A DNA stretch of 64,000 nucleotides from Isoptericola variabilis 225 (GTDB taxonomy: Bacteria > Actinomycetota > Actinomycetes > Actinomycetales > Cellulomonadaceae): assembly GCF_000215105.1 (NCBI RefSeq), contig NC_015588.1, positions 2,418,001 through 2,482,000 on the forward strand, read 5' to 3'. Positions within the stretch are counted from its first letter, which is position 1. Each line of letters starts with the position of its first letter. Both the position numbers and the translations under genes were made by a program. Positions 25,154 to 33,764 of this stretch are shown here, piece by piece. Under the pieces are notes generated by a model. It was not told the DNA's origin. It worked only from the letters and a program-made list of their open reading frames with translations, and did no database searches.

Positions 25154-26203
25154 TCACTCGTTGGCGGCCTTGGTGGCCACGTGCGAGTAGCCGAGCGGGC
25201 GGATCTTGTCCTCCGAGCCCGACGGCGGCACGTACAGCGCGACCATGTCCGTGTACTCGGTGCGCAGCACGTTCGTCGGCTCCTTGCCGTCGAGCAGCGC
25301 CTCCTGCGTGCGCGTGAGCGGCGGGACCTTCGCCTCCGGCTCCGCCTGGACGAGCTCGGAGCCGACGACCACGCCGACGACGACCGCGCCGCCGTCGGCC
25401 GTCCGGACCGCGCGGACGTCGTCCTTGCGCGGCTCGAACGAGATCGAGTACTTGCCCGCGGCCTCCTTGAAGGAGTCGCTGTTGCGCAGGTTCGACGCGT
25501 CGGCCTGGACCCGGTTGACGAGGTCGGCGTCGAGCAGGTCGAACGCGTCGCCGTGCTCGGACTCCTCGGGGCCCTTGGTCAGGACGTCGGCGTACCGCGC
25601 GAGCGCGTCCGCGGGCGTCACGGCGAGCGAGGCGTCGTCGGGCGCGACCGACTCGCTGCCGAGCTGGGCGTCGGCGAAGGCCGGCATGGTCACGCCCGGC
25701 ACGAGCTGGACCCACGCCCACATGCGGTAGTCGGCGCGGGCGTCGGCCTGCTCGAGCACCACGAGGCGGTTCGTCTCGAGGTTCTCGGTGGCCTCGGTGA
25801 TCGCGTACGCCGTGCGCGGCCACTCGGTCGCGGTGGGCGACACCAGCTGGGCGTACGACGACGGGATCTCGGTCACGAGGTCGGTGTCGCCGCGGACCTT
25901 GGCCACGGCGAGCTGGCTCGTGCGCACCTCGAGCGCCGGGCCCGTCACGCGCGGCTTGAGCACCGCGGGGTCGCCCGACTCCGTGCCCTCACCGAGCACC
26001 GCACCGACCTGCTCGAGGACGGCGGCCTCCTGGTCCTGGCTCAGCGCCGGACCCTCGGACGCCGGCTCGGGCCGCGGCGTCGGCACCTCCTCGGCACAGC
26101 CGGCGAGGAGGACGGACGCGACGACGACGGCGCCCGCCGCCGTCAGGCCGCGCCGGCGGACCGTGGCACCGCGCCCCGGGCGGTGCGTGGCCTCGCGGTT
26201 CAT
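25154..26203 (-). CDS. Putative lipoprotein of unknown function
   Basis: The 349-residue protein has a signal peptide with a lipobox (SVLLAGCAEE), so it should be exported and anchored on the outer face of the membrane. The rest is a soluble domain without a motif I recognise; GVTMPAFADAQLGSESVAPD and LFD-like helices give no enzyme family. The ATG follows ACGGAGGGAACC and overlaps the stop of the upstream membrane-protein gene (ATGA), so the two likely act together. Similar pairs are common in Micrococcales, function unknown. Confidence 0.75.
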   Translation of the reverse strand: MNREATHRPGRGATVRRRGLTAAGAVVVASVLLAGCAEEVPTPRPEPASEGPALSQDQEAAVLEQVGAVLGEGTESGDPAVLKPRVTGPALEVRTSQLAVAKVRGDTDLVTEIPSSYAQLVSPTATEWPRTAYAITEATENLETNRLVVLEQADARADYRMWAWVQLVPGVTMPAFADAQLGSESVAPDDASLAVTPADALARYADVLTKGPEESEHGDAFDLLDADLVNRVQADASNLRNSDSFKEAAGKYSISFEPRKDDVRAVRTADGGAVVVGVVVGSELVQAEPEAKVPPLTRTQEALLDGKEPTNVLRTEYTDMVALYVPPSGSEDKIRPLGYSHVATKAANE

Positions 26204-27654
26204 CGGTTCCCTCCGTCGGTCGTGTCGGTGTCGGTGGTCTCGCCCGGCGTGAAGCCCCAGGCCTGGCGCCAGGCCGCGGCGCGACCCGCACGGGTCTGCG
26301 GCGCCGGAGCCTCGCCGTCGACGGGCGGTGCCGGGGGCGGCGTCGGCGCGTGGGGGCGGACGACCGGGATCGACCCGGTCAGCGCCCGCAGCCGCCGTCC
26401 GACCCCGCCCTGCTCGGCGGCGCGGCGCGACTGCTCGAGCTCGCGCAGCTCGCGCCGCGTCATGGGCCGGCCGTCGATCACGGGCAGCGAACCGGTCGTC
26501 ACCGTCGGCGGCTCCTGCGAGGCCGGGGCCTCGGGGACGGTGCTCGACGCGGCCGGGCTCGACGCGGCCGGGAACGCGTGCGGGGCCACCGGTGGGAAGA
26601 CCCCGGTGGGCGCCTCCGCCGCGGGAGCGCCGGGCGCGGGCTCGGCGGACCAGGACCCGGTGGCGGCGGGCTCGGTGGCGGCGGGGTTCGCGGCGGTCTC
26701 GGTGGTCCCGGGCTCGGCCGCCGTGGCGGTGCGGCGCTCGCGGCGCGACCGGCGCGCGAAGCGCCCCACGACGGGTACGGGGTCGGTCCCGGCCTCGGCC
26801 GGCGCGGGCGACGCCGGCTCGGCGTCGGCGTGCTCGGCGTCGGCGTGCTCGGCCGTCGCCTCCGCGCGGTCGGGCGTGACCGCGGGGTCGGCCGGCGAGC
26901 CGAGGGCCTCGGGCGCCCACGCGGGGGTCCGCTCGTCGGCCTCCGGGGCATGGCCCTCGGAGTCGGAGCGGGCCGCGGCGAGCTTGGACCGGCGTCGGGC
27001 CGTCAGGAGCAGCGCCAGGCCGGCGAGCACGAGGAACGCGCCGCCGCCCACGCCGGGCCACAGGTAGGGGGTCGTGACGGTGCGCGGCCACGTGAGCTCG
27101 ATCGTCGGCGCCTGGGCGTTCTCGCCGGCGCCGGCCGCCAGCAGCATCCACCGGCCGGGCCGGTCGCTCCAGCGGAGCGTGACGCTGCCCGTGTCGGTGG
27201 CCTCCTGGACCCACATGTCGGACCCGGCCGGGTCGGGCGCGGCGGCCGGCTCTTCCTCGGCGGGTGCCTCCTCGCCCTCGGCCGGCTCCTCGGCCTCCGG
27301 GGCGACGGCACGCGTCGCGAGGGTCTCCCAGTCGGACAGCCCCGTCACCCGCGTGTACGGGTCCTGGCCGACCCACCCGAGGACGTCGACGTCGTGACCG
27401 ATCGCGAGCGTGACCGTCTGCTCGGCGGGCACCGTGGCGGTGATCGTCACGTCGCCGTCGACCAGGTCGAGGACCCCGGGGTCGGTGACCACCATCGTGC
27501 CGTCCCCTGCGGGACGGGCCGTGGCGACCACCGTGTCGGGGTCCTTCCAGACCGTGGCGGACGCGACTCCGAGGGCGATGCCGACCAGACCCAGCAGGAC
27601 CAGGACGACGCCCAGAATGCGTTGCAGCACCAAGCTTCCCTTCGACGCGGACAT
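26200..27654 (-). CDS. Two-pass membrane protein with disordered tail
   Basis: The 484-residue protein has an N-terminal membrane segment (ILGVVLVLLGLVGIALGVAS), an extracytoplasmic domain of about 170 residues with an acidic insert (EEPAEGEEAPAEEE), a second membrane segment (VGGGAFLVLAGLALLLTA) and a long Ala/Pro/Glu-rich cytoplasmic tail that ends in a basic, helical stretch (MTRRELRELEQSRRAAEQ). No family is recognised. It overlaps the lipoprotein gene downstream and would display its middle domain on the same side as that lipoprotein. Confidence 0.7.
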   Translation of the reverse strand: MSASKGSLVLQRILGVVLVLLGLVGIALGVASATVWKDPDTVVATARPAGDGTMVVTDPGVLDLVDGDVTITATVPAEQTVTLAIGHDVDVLGWVGQDPYTRVTGLSDWETLATRAVAPEAEEPAEGEEAPAEEEPAAAPDPAGSDMWVQEATDTGSVTLRWSDRPGRWMLLAAGAGENAQAPTIELTWPRTVTTPYLWPGVGGGAFLVLAGLALLLTARRRSKLAAARSDSEGHAPEADERTPAWAPEALGSPADPAVTPDRAEATAEHADAEHADAEPASPAPAEAGTDPVPVVGRFARRSRRERRTATAAEPGTTETAANPAATEPAATGSWSAEPAPGAPAAEAPTGVFPPVAPHAFPAASSPAASSTVPEAPASQEPPTVTTGSLPVIDGRPMTRRELRELEQSRRAAEQGGVGRRLRALTGSIPVVRPHAPTPPPAPPVDGEAPAPQTRAGRAAAWRQAWGFTPGETTDTDTTDGGNR

Positions 27655-27899
27655 TCCAGGATAGGGATGTAGCGCCGACGTCCGTCCATGCGGGGGCCTC
27701 GGCGGCGATCCGTCACGAACCCTTCACGACTCGGGTACCGCGAGCCCGCGAACACGCCGGACGCGCCGGGGGCCGCTCTCACCCCGGACCGCTTCCGCCC
27801 GTTCGTCCCGCTACGCGTGCAATGTCTCGAGTATCGGTACCGGTGCCGCACCACTATCCTGGCGTGGCCAGGGCGCCTACGACAGACGGAGGTCTTCAC

Positions 27900-29402
27900 G
27901 TGTCCGACGAGCGCACGCTCTTCCCGATCACCATGCGCGGGTACGACCGCGCCGCGGTCGAGAACCAGATCGCCCGTCTCGAGCGCGCGCTGGAGGAGGC
28001 CCGCCGCAACGTCGCGGCCACCGACCAGCGGGCCATGCAGCTGTCCTCCGAGCTCGCGCAGGTGCAGCGGCAGCTCCGGGAGAACGAGAAGCCCTCGTAC
28101 GCGGGGCTCGGCGCGCGCGTCGAGCGGCTGCTGCGCTCGGCGGAGGAGCAGTCCGCCGAGGTGCTGACCCAGGCGAACCAGCAGGCCGCGGACATCATGG
28201 CCCGCGCCAAGCTGTCGGCCGGCCAGGTGCGCTCGCGCGCCGAGGCCGAGGTCGCCGAGATGCTCGGCAGCGCGCGGCGCGAGGCCGAGGAGATCCGCAC
28301 CACGACCACGGCCGAGGCGGAGGGCACGCTCCAGGCCGCGCAGCGCCGCGCCGAGGAGCTCGTCGGCTCGGCGGAGCGCCAGGCCGCCCTCATCACGAGC
28401 ACCGTGGCCGCCGAGGAGAACGAGCGCCGGTCGTCGCTCGACCGCGAGCTGGGCGTGCTGCGCGCGACCGTCGAGCGCGAGGTCACGGAGATGCGCGTGG
28501 CCGCCGAGCGCGACACGGCACAGATGCGCGCCCAGGCCGCCGCGGAGTCGGCGGCGCTGCGCGAGGAGGCCGAGCGCGAGTCGAACGACCTGCTCGAGCG
28601 CACGCGCCGCGAGGCAGCCCGCATCATCGCCGAGGCCAAGCACCAGGCGGCGGAGGCCGCGAACGCCGTGACGAGCGAGCTCGAGCAGCTGCGCGAGCAG
28701 GCGCGCCGCACGCTCGCCGACGCCGAGCTCGAGGTCGCGCAGAAGCGCGAGCTGGTCGAGCAGGAGGCCGCCCAGCGGCACGAGACGACGCGTCAGGAGA
28801 CCGAGCACCTCATCCGCACGGCGGAGGAGCACGCGGCCGAGGCGGAGAAGCGCGTCGCGATCGCCCTCCAGCAGGCCGAGAAGGTGCGCGCGGAGTCCGA
28901 CGCGTACGTCAAGGAGCTCGTCGCCGACGCGCGGCGCACCGCGGACCGCATCGTCGCCGAGGCGCGCGAGTTCGCCGACCAGACCGTCAACGACGCCCGC
29001 ATCGAGGCCGAGCAGCAGCGCACGACGGCGCAGCGCCAGCTCGAGGACCTCACGCGCCGGCACGACTCGGTCAACTCCTACCTCGAGGAGCTGCGCAACC
29101 TCCTCGGCGCCGAGAAGCGCCAGCCGGAGGCGGTCGCGGCCGGCCACACGGTCGCGACGGTCCTCCCCCAGGAGGCGGCACAGCAGGTCGAGGCCGCTCC
29201 CGAGGCGGCGACGCCCGACGAGCCCGCGCCGGCCGGGGAGGCTGCGGACGACGTCGTCGTGGAGCCCGAGGAGCTCGACGTCGAGGACGAGACCGAGCCG
29301 GTCACCGTGGAGGCCGAGGAGCCGGCGGAGGCCGAGGTCGTGGCGGACGAGCCCTCGGCCGACGAGGCCGACCAGAGCCGGCCGGCGCGCACCCAGGCCT
29401 GA
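27900..29402 (+). CDS. DivIVA-like coiled-coil protein
   Basis: The 500-residue protein begins with a DivIVA-type N-terminus (LFPITMRGYDRAAVENQIARLE) followed by some 350 residues of Ala/Glu/Arg-rich coiled coil and an acidic, disordered tail. Such proteins mark curved membranes or cell poles and organise growth or division in actinobacteria; longer relatives resemble Scy/FilP-type scaffolds. The GTG start is preceded at seven bases by GGAGG. It is monocistronic and closed by a strong hairpin at 29423-29464. Confidence 0.85.
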   Translation: MSDERTLFPITMRGYDRAAVENQIARLERALEEARRNVAATDQRAMQLSSELAQVQRQLRENEKPSYAGLGARVERLLRSAEEQSAEVLTQANQQAADIMARAKLSAGQVRSRAEAEVAEMLGSARREAEEIRTTTTAEAEGTLQAAQRRAEELVGSAERQAALITSTVAAEENERRSSLDRELGVLRATVEREVTEMRVAAERDTAQMRAQAAAESAALREEAERESNDLLERTRREAARIIAEAKHQAAEAANAVTSELEQLREQARRTLADAELEVAQKRELVEQEAAQRHETTRQETEHLIRTAEEHAAEAEKRVAIALQQAEKVRAESDAYVKELVADARRTADRIVAEAREFADQTVNDARIEAEQQRTTAQRQLEDLTRRHDSVNSYLEELRNLLGAEKRQPEAVAAGHTVATVLPQEAAQQVEAAPEAATPDEPAPAGEAADDVVVEPEELDVEDETEPVTVEAEEPAEAEVVADEPSADEADQSRPARTQA

Positions 29403-29422
29403 CCCCTTCGTCGTCGGAACGC

Positions 29423-29464
29423 TGTCAGAAGGCTGGTGGGCTCAGGCCCACCAGCCTTCTGACA
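29423..29464. terminator. Perfect hairpin terminator, related to the narB insert
   Basis: Nineteen-base perfect arms (TGTCAGAAGGCTGGTGGGC at 29423-29441 and its complement at 29446-29464) enclose a TCAG loop. It lies between the convergent divIVA-like and hydrolase genes. The same TGTCAGAAG...GGTGGGC arms form the element within the narB N-terminus at 2929-2972. Confidence 0.85.
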
Positions 29465-29479
29465 CGTCAGGGGTGGCGC

Positions 29480-30277
29480 TCAGGCGCGGTGCGTGACGCG
29501 GCGGTGGAGCCGCGCGAGAGCGGCGGCCACCGCCGCCGGCTCCTCGACGGCGCTCATGTGCCCGGCGTTGGGCACCACCGTCAGGGTCGCGTCGCGGGCC
29601 GCGTGCACCATGTGCTCGGCCTCGGCGAGCGGCGTGATCTTGTCCTCCGCGCCGACGACGACGGCGACCGGCCCGTCGTACTCCTCGAGCACGCGGGTGC
29701 GGTCGGGCCGGGCGGCCATCGCGCGCTGCGCCCACGCGACGCCGGTCGGCGACTGCGCGCGGATCCACGCCTCCACGGCCGGGAAGAGGTTCCGCCGCTC
29801 GAGGATGCTCGTCGGACCGAGGAGCTTGGCCGGCATGCTGAGGACGGGCGCGATCGTCTGGTCGTTCACGGCCTCGTCGGCGATCCGGAGCCGGTTCGCC
29901 CGGGCTTCCTCGGAGTCCGCGGTGGACTTGGTGTCGACGAGCCCGATGCCGTGCACGAACCCGGGGTGCCGCTCGGCGAGCGCGAGCGCCACGTACCCGC
30001 CCATGGAGAGCCCGGCGACGACGGCGTTGCCCTCGCCCTGGTCGCGCAGCGTGCGGTAGACGGCCTCGGCCGCGTCGTCGAGGCTCTCGGGCAGCCCGCC
30101 GACGTCGCTGTGCCCCTGGCCGGGAAGGTCGACGCCGATGGTACGGATCCCCTCGGGGAGCGCCTGGGCGGTGGCCACCCACATCCGATGGTCCAGCGGG
30201 AATCCGTGCAGCAGAACGAGGGGGACGCCCGCGCCGTCGCGCAAGGCGTAGGTCGCCAGGGTCGGTGTGGTGGTCAT
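29480..30277 (-). CDS. Alpha/beta hydrolase
   Basis: The 265-residue cytoplasmic hydrolase has an oxyanion segment LLHGFPLDHRMW, the nucleophile elbow VAGLSMGGYVAL (Ser near residue 88), an acid in VVGAEDKITP and the catalytic His in VPNAGHMSAVEEP. The complete triad suggests an esterase or haloperoxidase-like enzyme, but the substrate is unknown. The ATG at 30277 follows GGAAGGACG. A much longer open frame continues upstream but has no family match. Confidence 0.88.
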   Translation of the reverse strand: MTTTPTLATYALRDGAGVPLVLLHGFPLDHRMWVATAQALPEGIRTIGVDLPGQGHSDVGGLPESLDDAAEAVYRTLRDQGEGNAVVAGLSMGGYVALALAERHPGFVHGIGLVDTKSTADSEEARANRLRIADEAVNDQTIAPVLSMPAKLLGPTSILERRNLFPAVEAWIRAQSPTGVAWAQRAMAARPDRTRVLEEYDGPVAVVVGAEDKITPLAEAEHMVHAARDATLTVVPNAGHMSAVEEPAAVAAALARLHRRVTHRA

Positions 30278-30333
30278 CGTCGTCCTTCCGGTCGTGGCGG
30301 TGGACGGGGTCCGTGGGGCCGGGCCCCGGGGAG

Positions 30334-31107
30334 TCAGGTGGTCGGCGTCATCGCCTCCGGTGCGCGCTCGACGGGGCCGTCCCAGTGCGTCGGCAGCGGC
30401 GCGTGGCCCGGCAGGACGTGCTGCACGATCTCGTCGAGGACGCGGCGCACGGCGGGCTCGCCGACCCACAGGTGCTTCGCGCCGTCGACCCCGATGACCT
30501 CGGCCTGCGGGACGCGCGCGAAGCGGCGGCGCGCCTCGGCGGGCTGCAGGTAGTCGTCGTGCTCGGGCACGAGCACGACGAGCGGGCGCCCGAACTCGGC
30601 CCACCGGTCGAGGTCCGCGTCGGTCGCGCGGTGCAGCGGCGGCGACAGCAGGATCCCGCCCTCGATGCTCGGGTCCGCCCCGTGCTTGAGCACGAGCTCG
30701 GTGCCGAAGGACCAGCCGACGAGCCACGGTCGCGGCAGCTCGCGGAACTCGGCGAGCTCGATCGCGGCGGCGACGTCGTACCGCTCCGCCTCACCGCCGT
30801 CGAACTCGCCCTCGGACGTCCCGCGCGGCGAGGACGTGCCGCGCGTGTTGAACCGCAGGACGGCCAGGTCCGCGAGCGCCGGCAGCCGCCAGGCGGCCTT
30901 GCGGTAGACGTGCGAGTCCATGTAGCCGCCGTGCGTCGGCAGCGGGTGGAACGTGAGCAGCGTGGCCGCGGGGTCCTTCTCGGCGGGCAGCGCGAGCTCG
31001 CCGACGAGGGTCAGCCCGTCGGCGGTGTGCAGCTCGACGTCCTCGCGCCGGGCGGGCAGCACGGTCGTCGAGCGGATCTGGTGGCCGGTCGTGGCGTCGT
31101 CGTTCAT
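30334..31107 (-). CDS. Alpha/beta hydrolase (CocE/dienelactone-like)
   Basis: The 257-residue protein has TLLTFHPLPTHGGYMDSHVY, the elbow LVGWSFGTELVL, an acid in VPEHDDYLQP and a late His in GAKHLWVGEP. This pattern fits the small alpha/beta hydrolases related to dienelactone hydrolase, sometimes with structural rather than known enzymatic roles. It is followed after 56 bases by the other hydrolase gene on the same strand, so the two may be co-transcribed. The substrate is unknown. Confidence 0.85.
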   Translation of the reverse strand: MNDDATTGHQIRSTTVLPARREDVELHTADGLTLVGELALPAEKDPAATLLTFHPLPTHGGYMDSHVYRKAAWRLPALADLAVLRFNTRGTSSPRGTSEGEFDGGEAERYDVAAAIELAEFRELPRPWLVGWSFGTELVLKHGADPSIEGGILLSPPLHRATDADLDRWAEFGRPLVVLVPEHDDYLQPAEARRRFARVPQAEVIGVDGAKHLWVGEPAVRRVLDEIVQHVLPGHAPLPTHWDGPVERAPEAMTPTT

Positions 31108-31169
31108 CGCCTCCGAGCCTAGTCGGCAGGCCGGGGACCGGCCCGGGGAGACGCGGCCGCCCGGAGCCG

Positions 31170-31469
31170 TCAGCGCAGGCGCGAGCGCCGGTCCCAGCAC
31201 GAGGAGTGCCAGTGCCGGCGGTCCTCGAGGCCCGCCGCCTCTCCCCCGACGGCGTCCCGCGCCCACGCGACGACGTGCGGCGTGCCGGGCGGGATGTCCT
31301 GGTTGCACGCGGGGCACCGGTAGGACTTCTCGCCGCGGGTGAGCCGCCGGACGGTCCACTCGCCGTCGTCGGCCGAGACGTGCCGCACGCCGCCGAGAGC
31401 GCGGTCGAGGTCGAGGGGCTGGTGCTCGGCGCTCCAGGGCCGCTTGCGTGAGGGTCGACGGGAGGGCAT
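31170..31469 (-). CDS. Small conserved zinc-ribbon-like protein
   Basis: The 99-residue basic protein has SYRCPACNQDIPPGTPHVV and, near the end, HWHSSCWDRR; the CxxC plus His/Cys pairs look like a zinc-binding site. Relatives in actinobacteria are often labelled ATP/GTP-binding protein, but no nucleotide motif is visible here. It is divergent from the FKBP lipoprotein gene, 86 bases apart. The function is unknown. Confidence 0.75.
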   Translation of the reverse strand: MPSRRPSRKRPWSAEHQPLDLDRALGGVRHVSADDGEWTVRRLTRGEKSYRCPACNQDIPPGTPHVVAWARDAVGGEAAGLEDRRHWHSSCWDRRSRLR

Positions 31470-31555
31470 GTGCCCATTGTCCGCGAACCTGGACGGCTCC
31501 CCCAGCCGGGACCGCTACAGTGGCCGGGATCGCCCCCCGACCGAAGGACCTCTCC

Positions 31556-32521
31556 GTGAAGCACCGCACCTCCGCCGGCGTGGCCGCGCTCGCCGTGAGC
31601 GTCGCTCTGGCACTCACCGCCTGCTCGAGCGACGACGGCGCGAGCGACGCGCCCTCCGAGTCGCCGTCGTCGACGGCCGCGACCGACGCCCCCACCCCGA
31701 CGGCCGAGGACGTCACCGCGCTCGAGGCCGTCGAGGTCTCCGGCGACGCGGGCGCCGAGCCCGAGCTGGTCTTCGAGGCGCCGCTCGAGGTCTCCGTGCC
31801 GACGTCGCGGGTCGTGGACGAGGGCGACGGCGCCGAGCTCGTCGCGGGCAACCAGGTCACCATGGAGTTCGTCGCCTACCAGGGCGACGGCACGCGCCTG
31901 GGCTCCTCGTGGGAGAACGGCACGCCCGAGACGTTCCTGCTGGGCGACGCCCAGTACGACCTGCTGACCCAGCCGCTCGAGGGCCAGAAGGTCGGCACGC
32001 GCATCCTGCTGGCGAACCCGTCGGCCGACGCCGAGGGCAACCCGGCCACGGTGCTCAACCTCGTCGAGATCACCGACACCCAGGAGGTGCCGTCGCGCGC
32101 CGAGGGCGAGGCGGTCGAGCCTGCCGAGGGCCTGCCGACGGTCACGCTGGGCGAGAACGGCGAGCCGTCCGTCGAGATCCCCGAGGGCTACGAGGCTCCC
32201 GGCGAGCTCGTCGTCCAGACCCTCATCAAGGGCGACGGGCCCGAGGTGACGGAGGAGCAGTCGGTCATCGCGCACTACACCGGCTGGACGCTCGACGGCC
32301 AGGTCTTCGACTCCTCGTGGGAGCGCGGCTCCCCGACGTCGTTCTCGCTGCAGATGGTCATCCCGGGCTGGACGCAGGGCATCGCCGGCCAGACGGTCGG
32401 CAGCCAGGTGCTCCTGGTCATCCCGTCCGACCTCGCGTACGGCGAGCAGGGCACGCCCGACGGGTCGATCCCGCCGAACTCGCCGCTCGTCTTCGTCGTC
32501 GACATCCTCGGCGCGAGCTGA
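31556..32521 (+). CDS. FKBP-type peptidyl-prolyl isomerase lipoprotein
   Basis: The 321-residue protein is a lipoprotein (SVALALTACSSDD) with a Ser/Thr/Asp-rich linker and two FKBP-like domains. The first (GNQVTMEFVAYQGDGTRLG) is degenerate. The second (VIAHYTGWTLDGQVFDSSWE, then VIPGWTQGIAGQTVGS and IPSDLAYGEQG) is complete. It should help fold exported proteins outside the cell membrane. GTG at 31556 lies eight bases after GAAGGA. A hairpin terminator follows. Confidence 0.92.
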   Translation: MKHRTSAGVAALAVSVALALTACSSDDGASDAPSESPSSTAATDAPTPTAEDVTALEAVEVSGDAGAEPELVFEAPLEVSVPTSRVVDEGDGAELVAGNQVTMEFVAYQGDGTRLGSSWENGTPETFLLGDAQYDLLTQPLEGQKVGTRILLANPSADAEGNPATVLNLVEITDTQEVPSRAEGEAVEPAEGLPTVTLGENGEPSVEIPEGYEAPGELVVQTLIKGDGPEVTEEQSVIAHYTGWTLDGQVFDSSWERGSPTSFSLQMVIPGWTQGIAGQTVGSQVLLVIPSDLAYGEQGTPDGSIPPNSPLVFVVDILGAS

Positions 32522-32544
32522 CGCCCGGCGTCCTCTCCCTCGCA

Positions 32545-32580
32545 CGACGGCGGGTCACCCTCCCGGGTGGCCCGCCGTCG
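32545..32580. terminator. Hairpin terminator after the FKBP gene
   Basis: Arms CGACGGCGGGTCACC (32545-32559) and GGTGGCCCGCCGTCG (32566-32580), with one G-T type mismatch and a six-base loop, are followed by TCGTCTCCTC. It lies between the convergent FKBP gene and the broken hydrolase. Confidence 0.75.
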
Positions 32581-32603
32581 TCGTCTCCTCGCCGCTAGGT
32601 GGC

Positions 32604-33052
32604 CTAGGTGACGCGGGCGAAGAGCTCCTGAGCATGCGCGACGACGACGTCGGGCACCTCCTCGGGCAGGAAGTGGCCGGCACCCTCGACGACCTTCAGC
32701 GTCAGGTCGTCCGCGTGCTCCTCGTACCCGTCGAGAGTCTCCAGGTCGGAGATCGTGTCGCCCGGTACGACCCCTCCGGGGCGTCCGTCCAGCCGGCCCC
32801 GCGCAGATCGGGTACGACGACGAGACGGTCCGCCGCGAGAGCGGGGATCATCGTGCGCCACTGCCACCAGTGCTCGGGGACGCCGTGGAGCAGCAGCACG
32901 GGCCGTGCGGTCGTCGTCGCGAGACCCGGGCCCGCCGTCACGACGTGCATGCGAATTCCCGGCAGGTCGACGAACCGGTGCGTCACGCCCGGAAGCTCAG
33001 GCCAGCTCGGCTTCACGGCTGTGTCGGCGTAGGTGCGGTCGACGTCGTCCAT
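32604..33052 (-). pseudogene. Broken alpha/beta hydrolase (internal deletion and frameshift)
   Basis: The first 97 codons from 33052 match the start of an epoxide-hydrolase-like alpha/beta hydrolase (LLHGVPEHWWQWRTMIPAL, then VVPDLRGAGWTDAPEGSYR). The match then jumps, in a different frame at about 32760, to the C-terminal end of such enzymes (GDTISDLETLDGYEEH and VVEGAGHFLPEE). The nucleophile elbow and cap domain, some 150 residues, are missing, so it cannot be an active hydrolase. It is divergent from the TetR gene, with two TetR-type operators between them, and was probably its target. Confidence 0.82.
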
Positions 33053-33061
33053 GACGGCAAC

Positions 33062-33101
33062 CTACTACTGCCGTAGTAGCCCGTCTACTACTCCTGTAGT
33101 A
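33062..33101. promoter_or_regulatory. Tandem TetR-type operators
   Basis: Two near-identical palindromes, CTACTAC-TGCC-GTAGTAG (33062-33079) and CTACTAC-TCCT-GTAGTA (33085-33101), are centred 23 bp apart in the 80 bases between the TetR gene and the divergent hydrolase pseudogene. The position and symmetry fit autoregulation by the TetR protein. TAGGGT just before the GTG may be a -10 box of a nearly leaderless tetR transcript. Confidence 0.75.
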
Positions 33102-33132
33102 ATTCACCCCTCGACTCGGATAGGGTGCGGGC

Positions 33133-33696
33133 GTGCCGGACGCACCCACCACGCGAGCCCGCGCGCTCGACGCCGCGATCGAGCTGCTCGGGACCTCGGG
33201 CCTACGAGCGCTGACCCACGCGCGCGTCGACGAGCGGGCCGGCCTGCCCAAGGGCTCGACGTCGAACTGGTTCCGGACGCGCGCCGCGCTGCTCACCGGC
33301 GTCTCGGACGAGCTGGCGGCGCGCGACCTGGCGGGCGTCGCCTCGGCCCCGGAGCCTCGGGACGCGGACGAGCTCGTCGACCTGCTGTGCTCGACGTTCG
33401 CCTGGATGACCGGTCCCCACCGGGTCGCGACGACGGCCCGGCTGGTGCTGTTCCTCGAGGCCAGCCACGACGAGGCCCTGCGCGAGCGGGCGCAGCGCGG
33501 CCGCGAGCTGCTGATGGCCTGGAGCGAGCAGCTGTTCGAGCGGCTCGGCGCTCGCGACCCGCAGGCCGCGGCGTTCACCGTCGCCGCCGCGTCCGAGGGG
33601 ATGCTCCTTCACGCCATCGCGCGCCACGACCCGACCGACCCGCGCCCGACCTACCAGACCGTCGTCGACGCCGTGCTGCGGCGCCCGCCGGCGTAG
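33133..33696 (+). CDS. TetR family regulator
   Basis: The 187-residue regulator has an N-terminal helix-turn-helix (ALDAAIELLGTSGLRALTHARVDERAG with KGSTSNWFRTRAALL as recognition part) and a helical ligand domain with GRELLMAWSEQLFERLG. The KGSTSNWF sequence is typical of the group acting on divergent hydrolase or efflux genes. The operators upstream are intact, although the divergent hydrolase gene is broken. The SDR gene follows 68 bases downstream and may be co-regulated. Confidence 0.88.
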   Translation: MPDAPTTRARALDAAIELLGTSGLRALTHARVDERAGLPKGSTSNWFRTRAALLTGVSDELAARDLAGVASAPEPRDADELVDLLCSTFAWMTGPHRVATTARLVLFLEASHDEALRERAQRGRELLMAWSEQLFERLGARDPQAAAFTVAAASEGMLLHAIARHDPTDPRPTYQTVVDAVLRRPPA

Positions 33697-33764
33697 CGGT
33701 TGTGGGTCGCGCCGCGGACCCGGACGGTGGAAGGACCGACCGACCATCGACGGGAGACCGCAGC

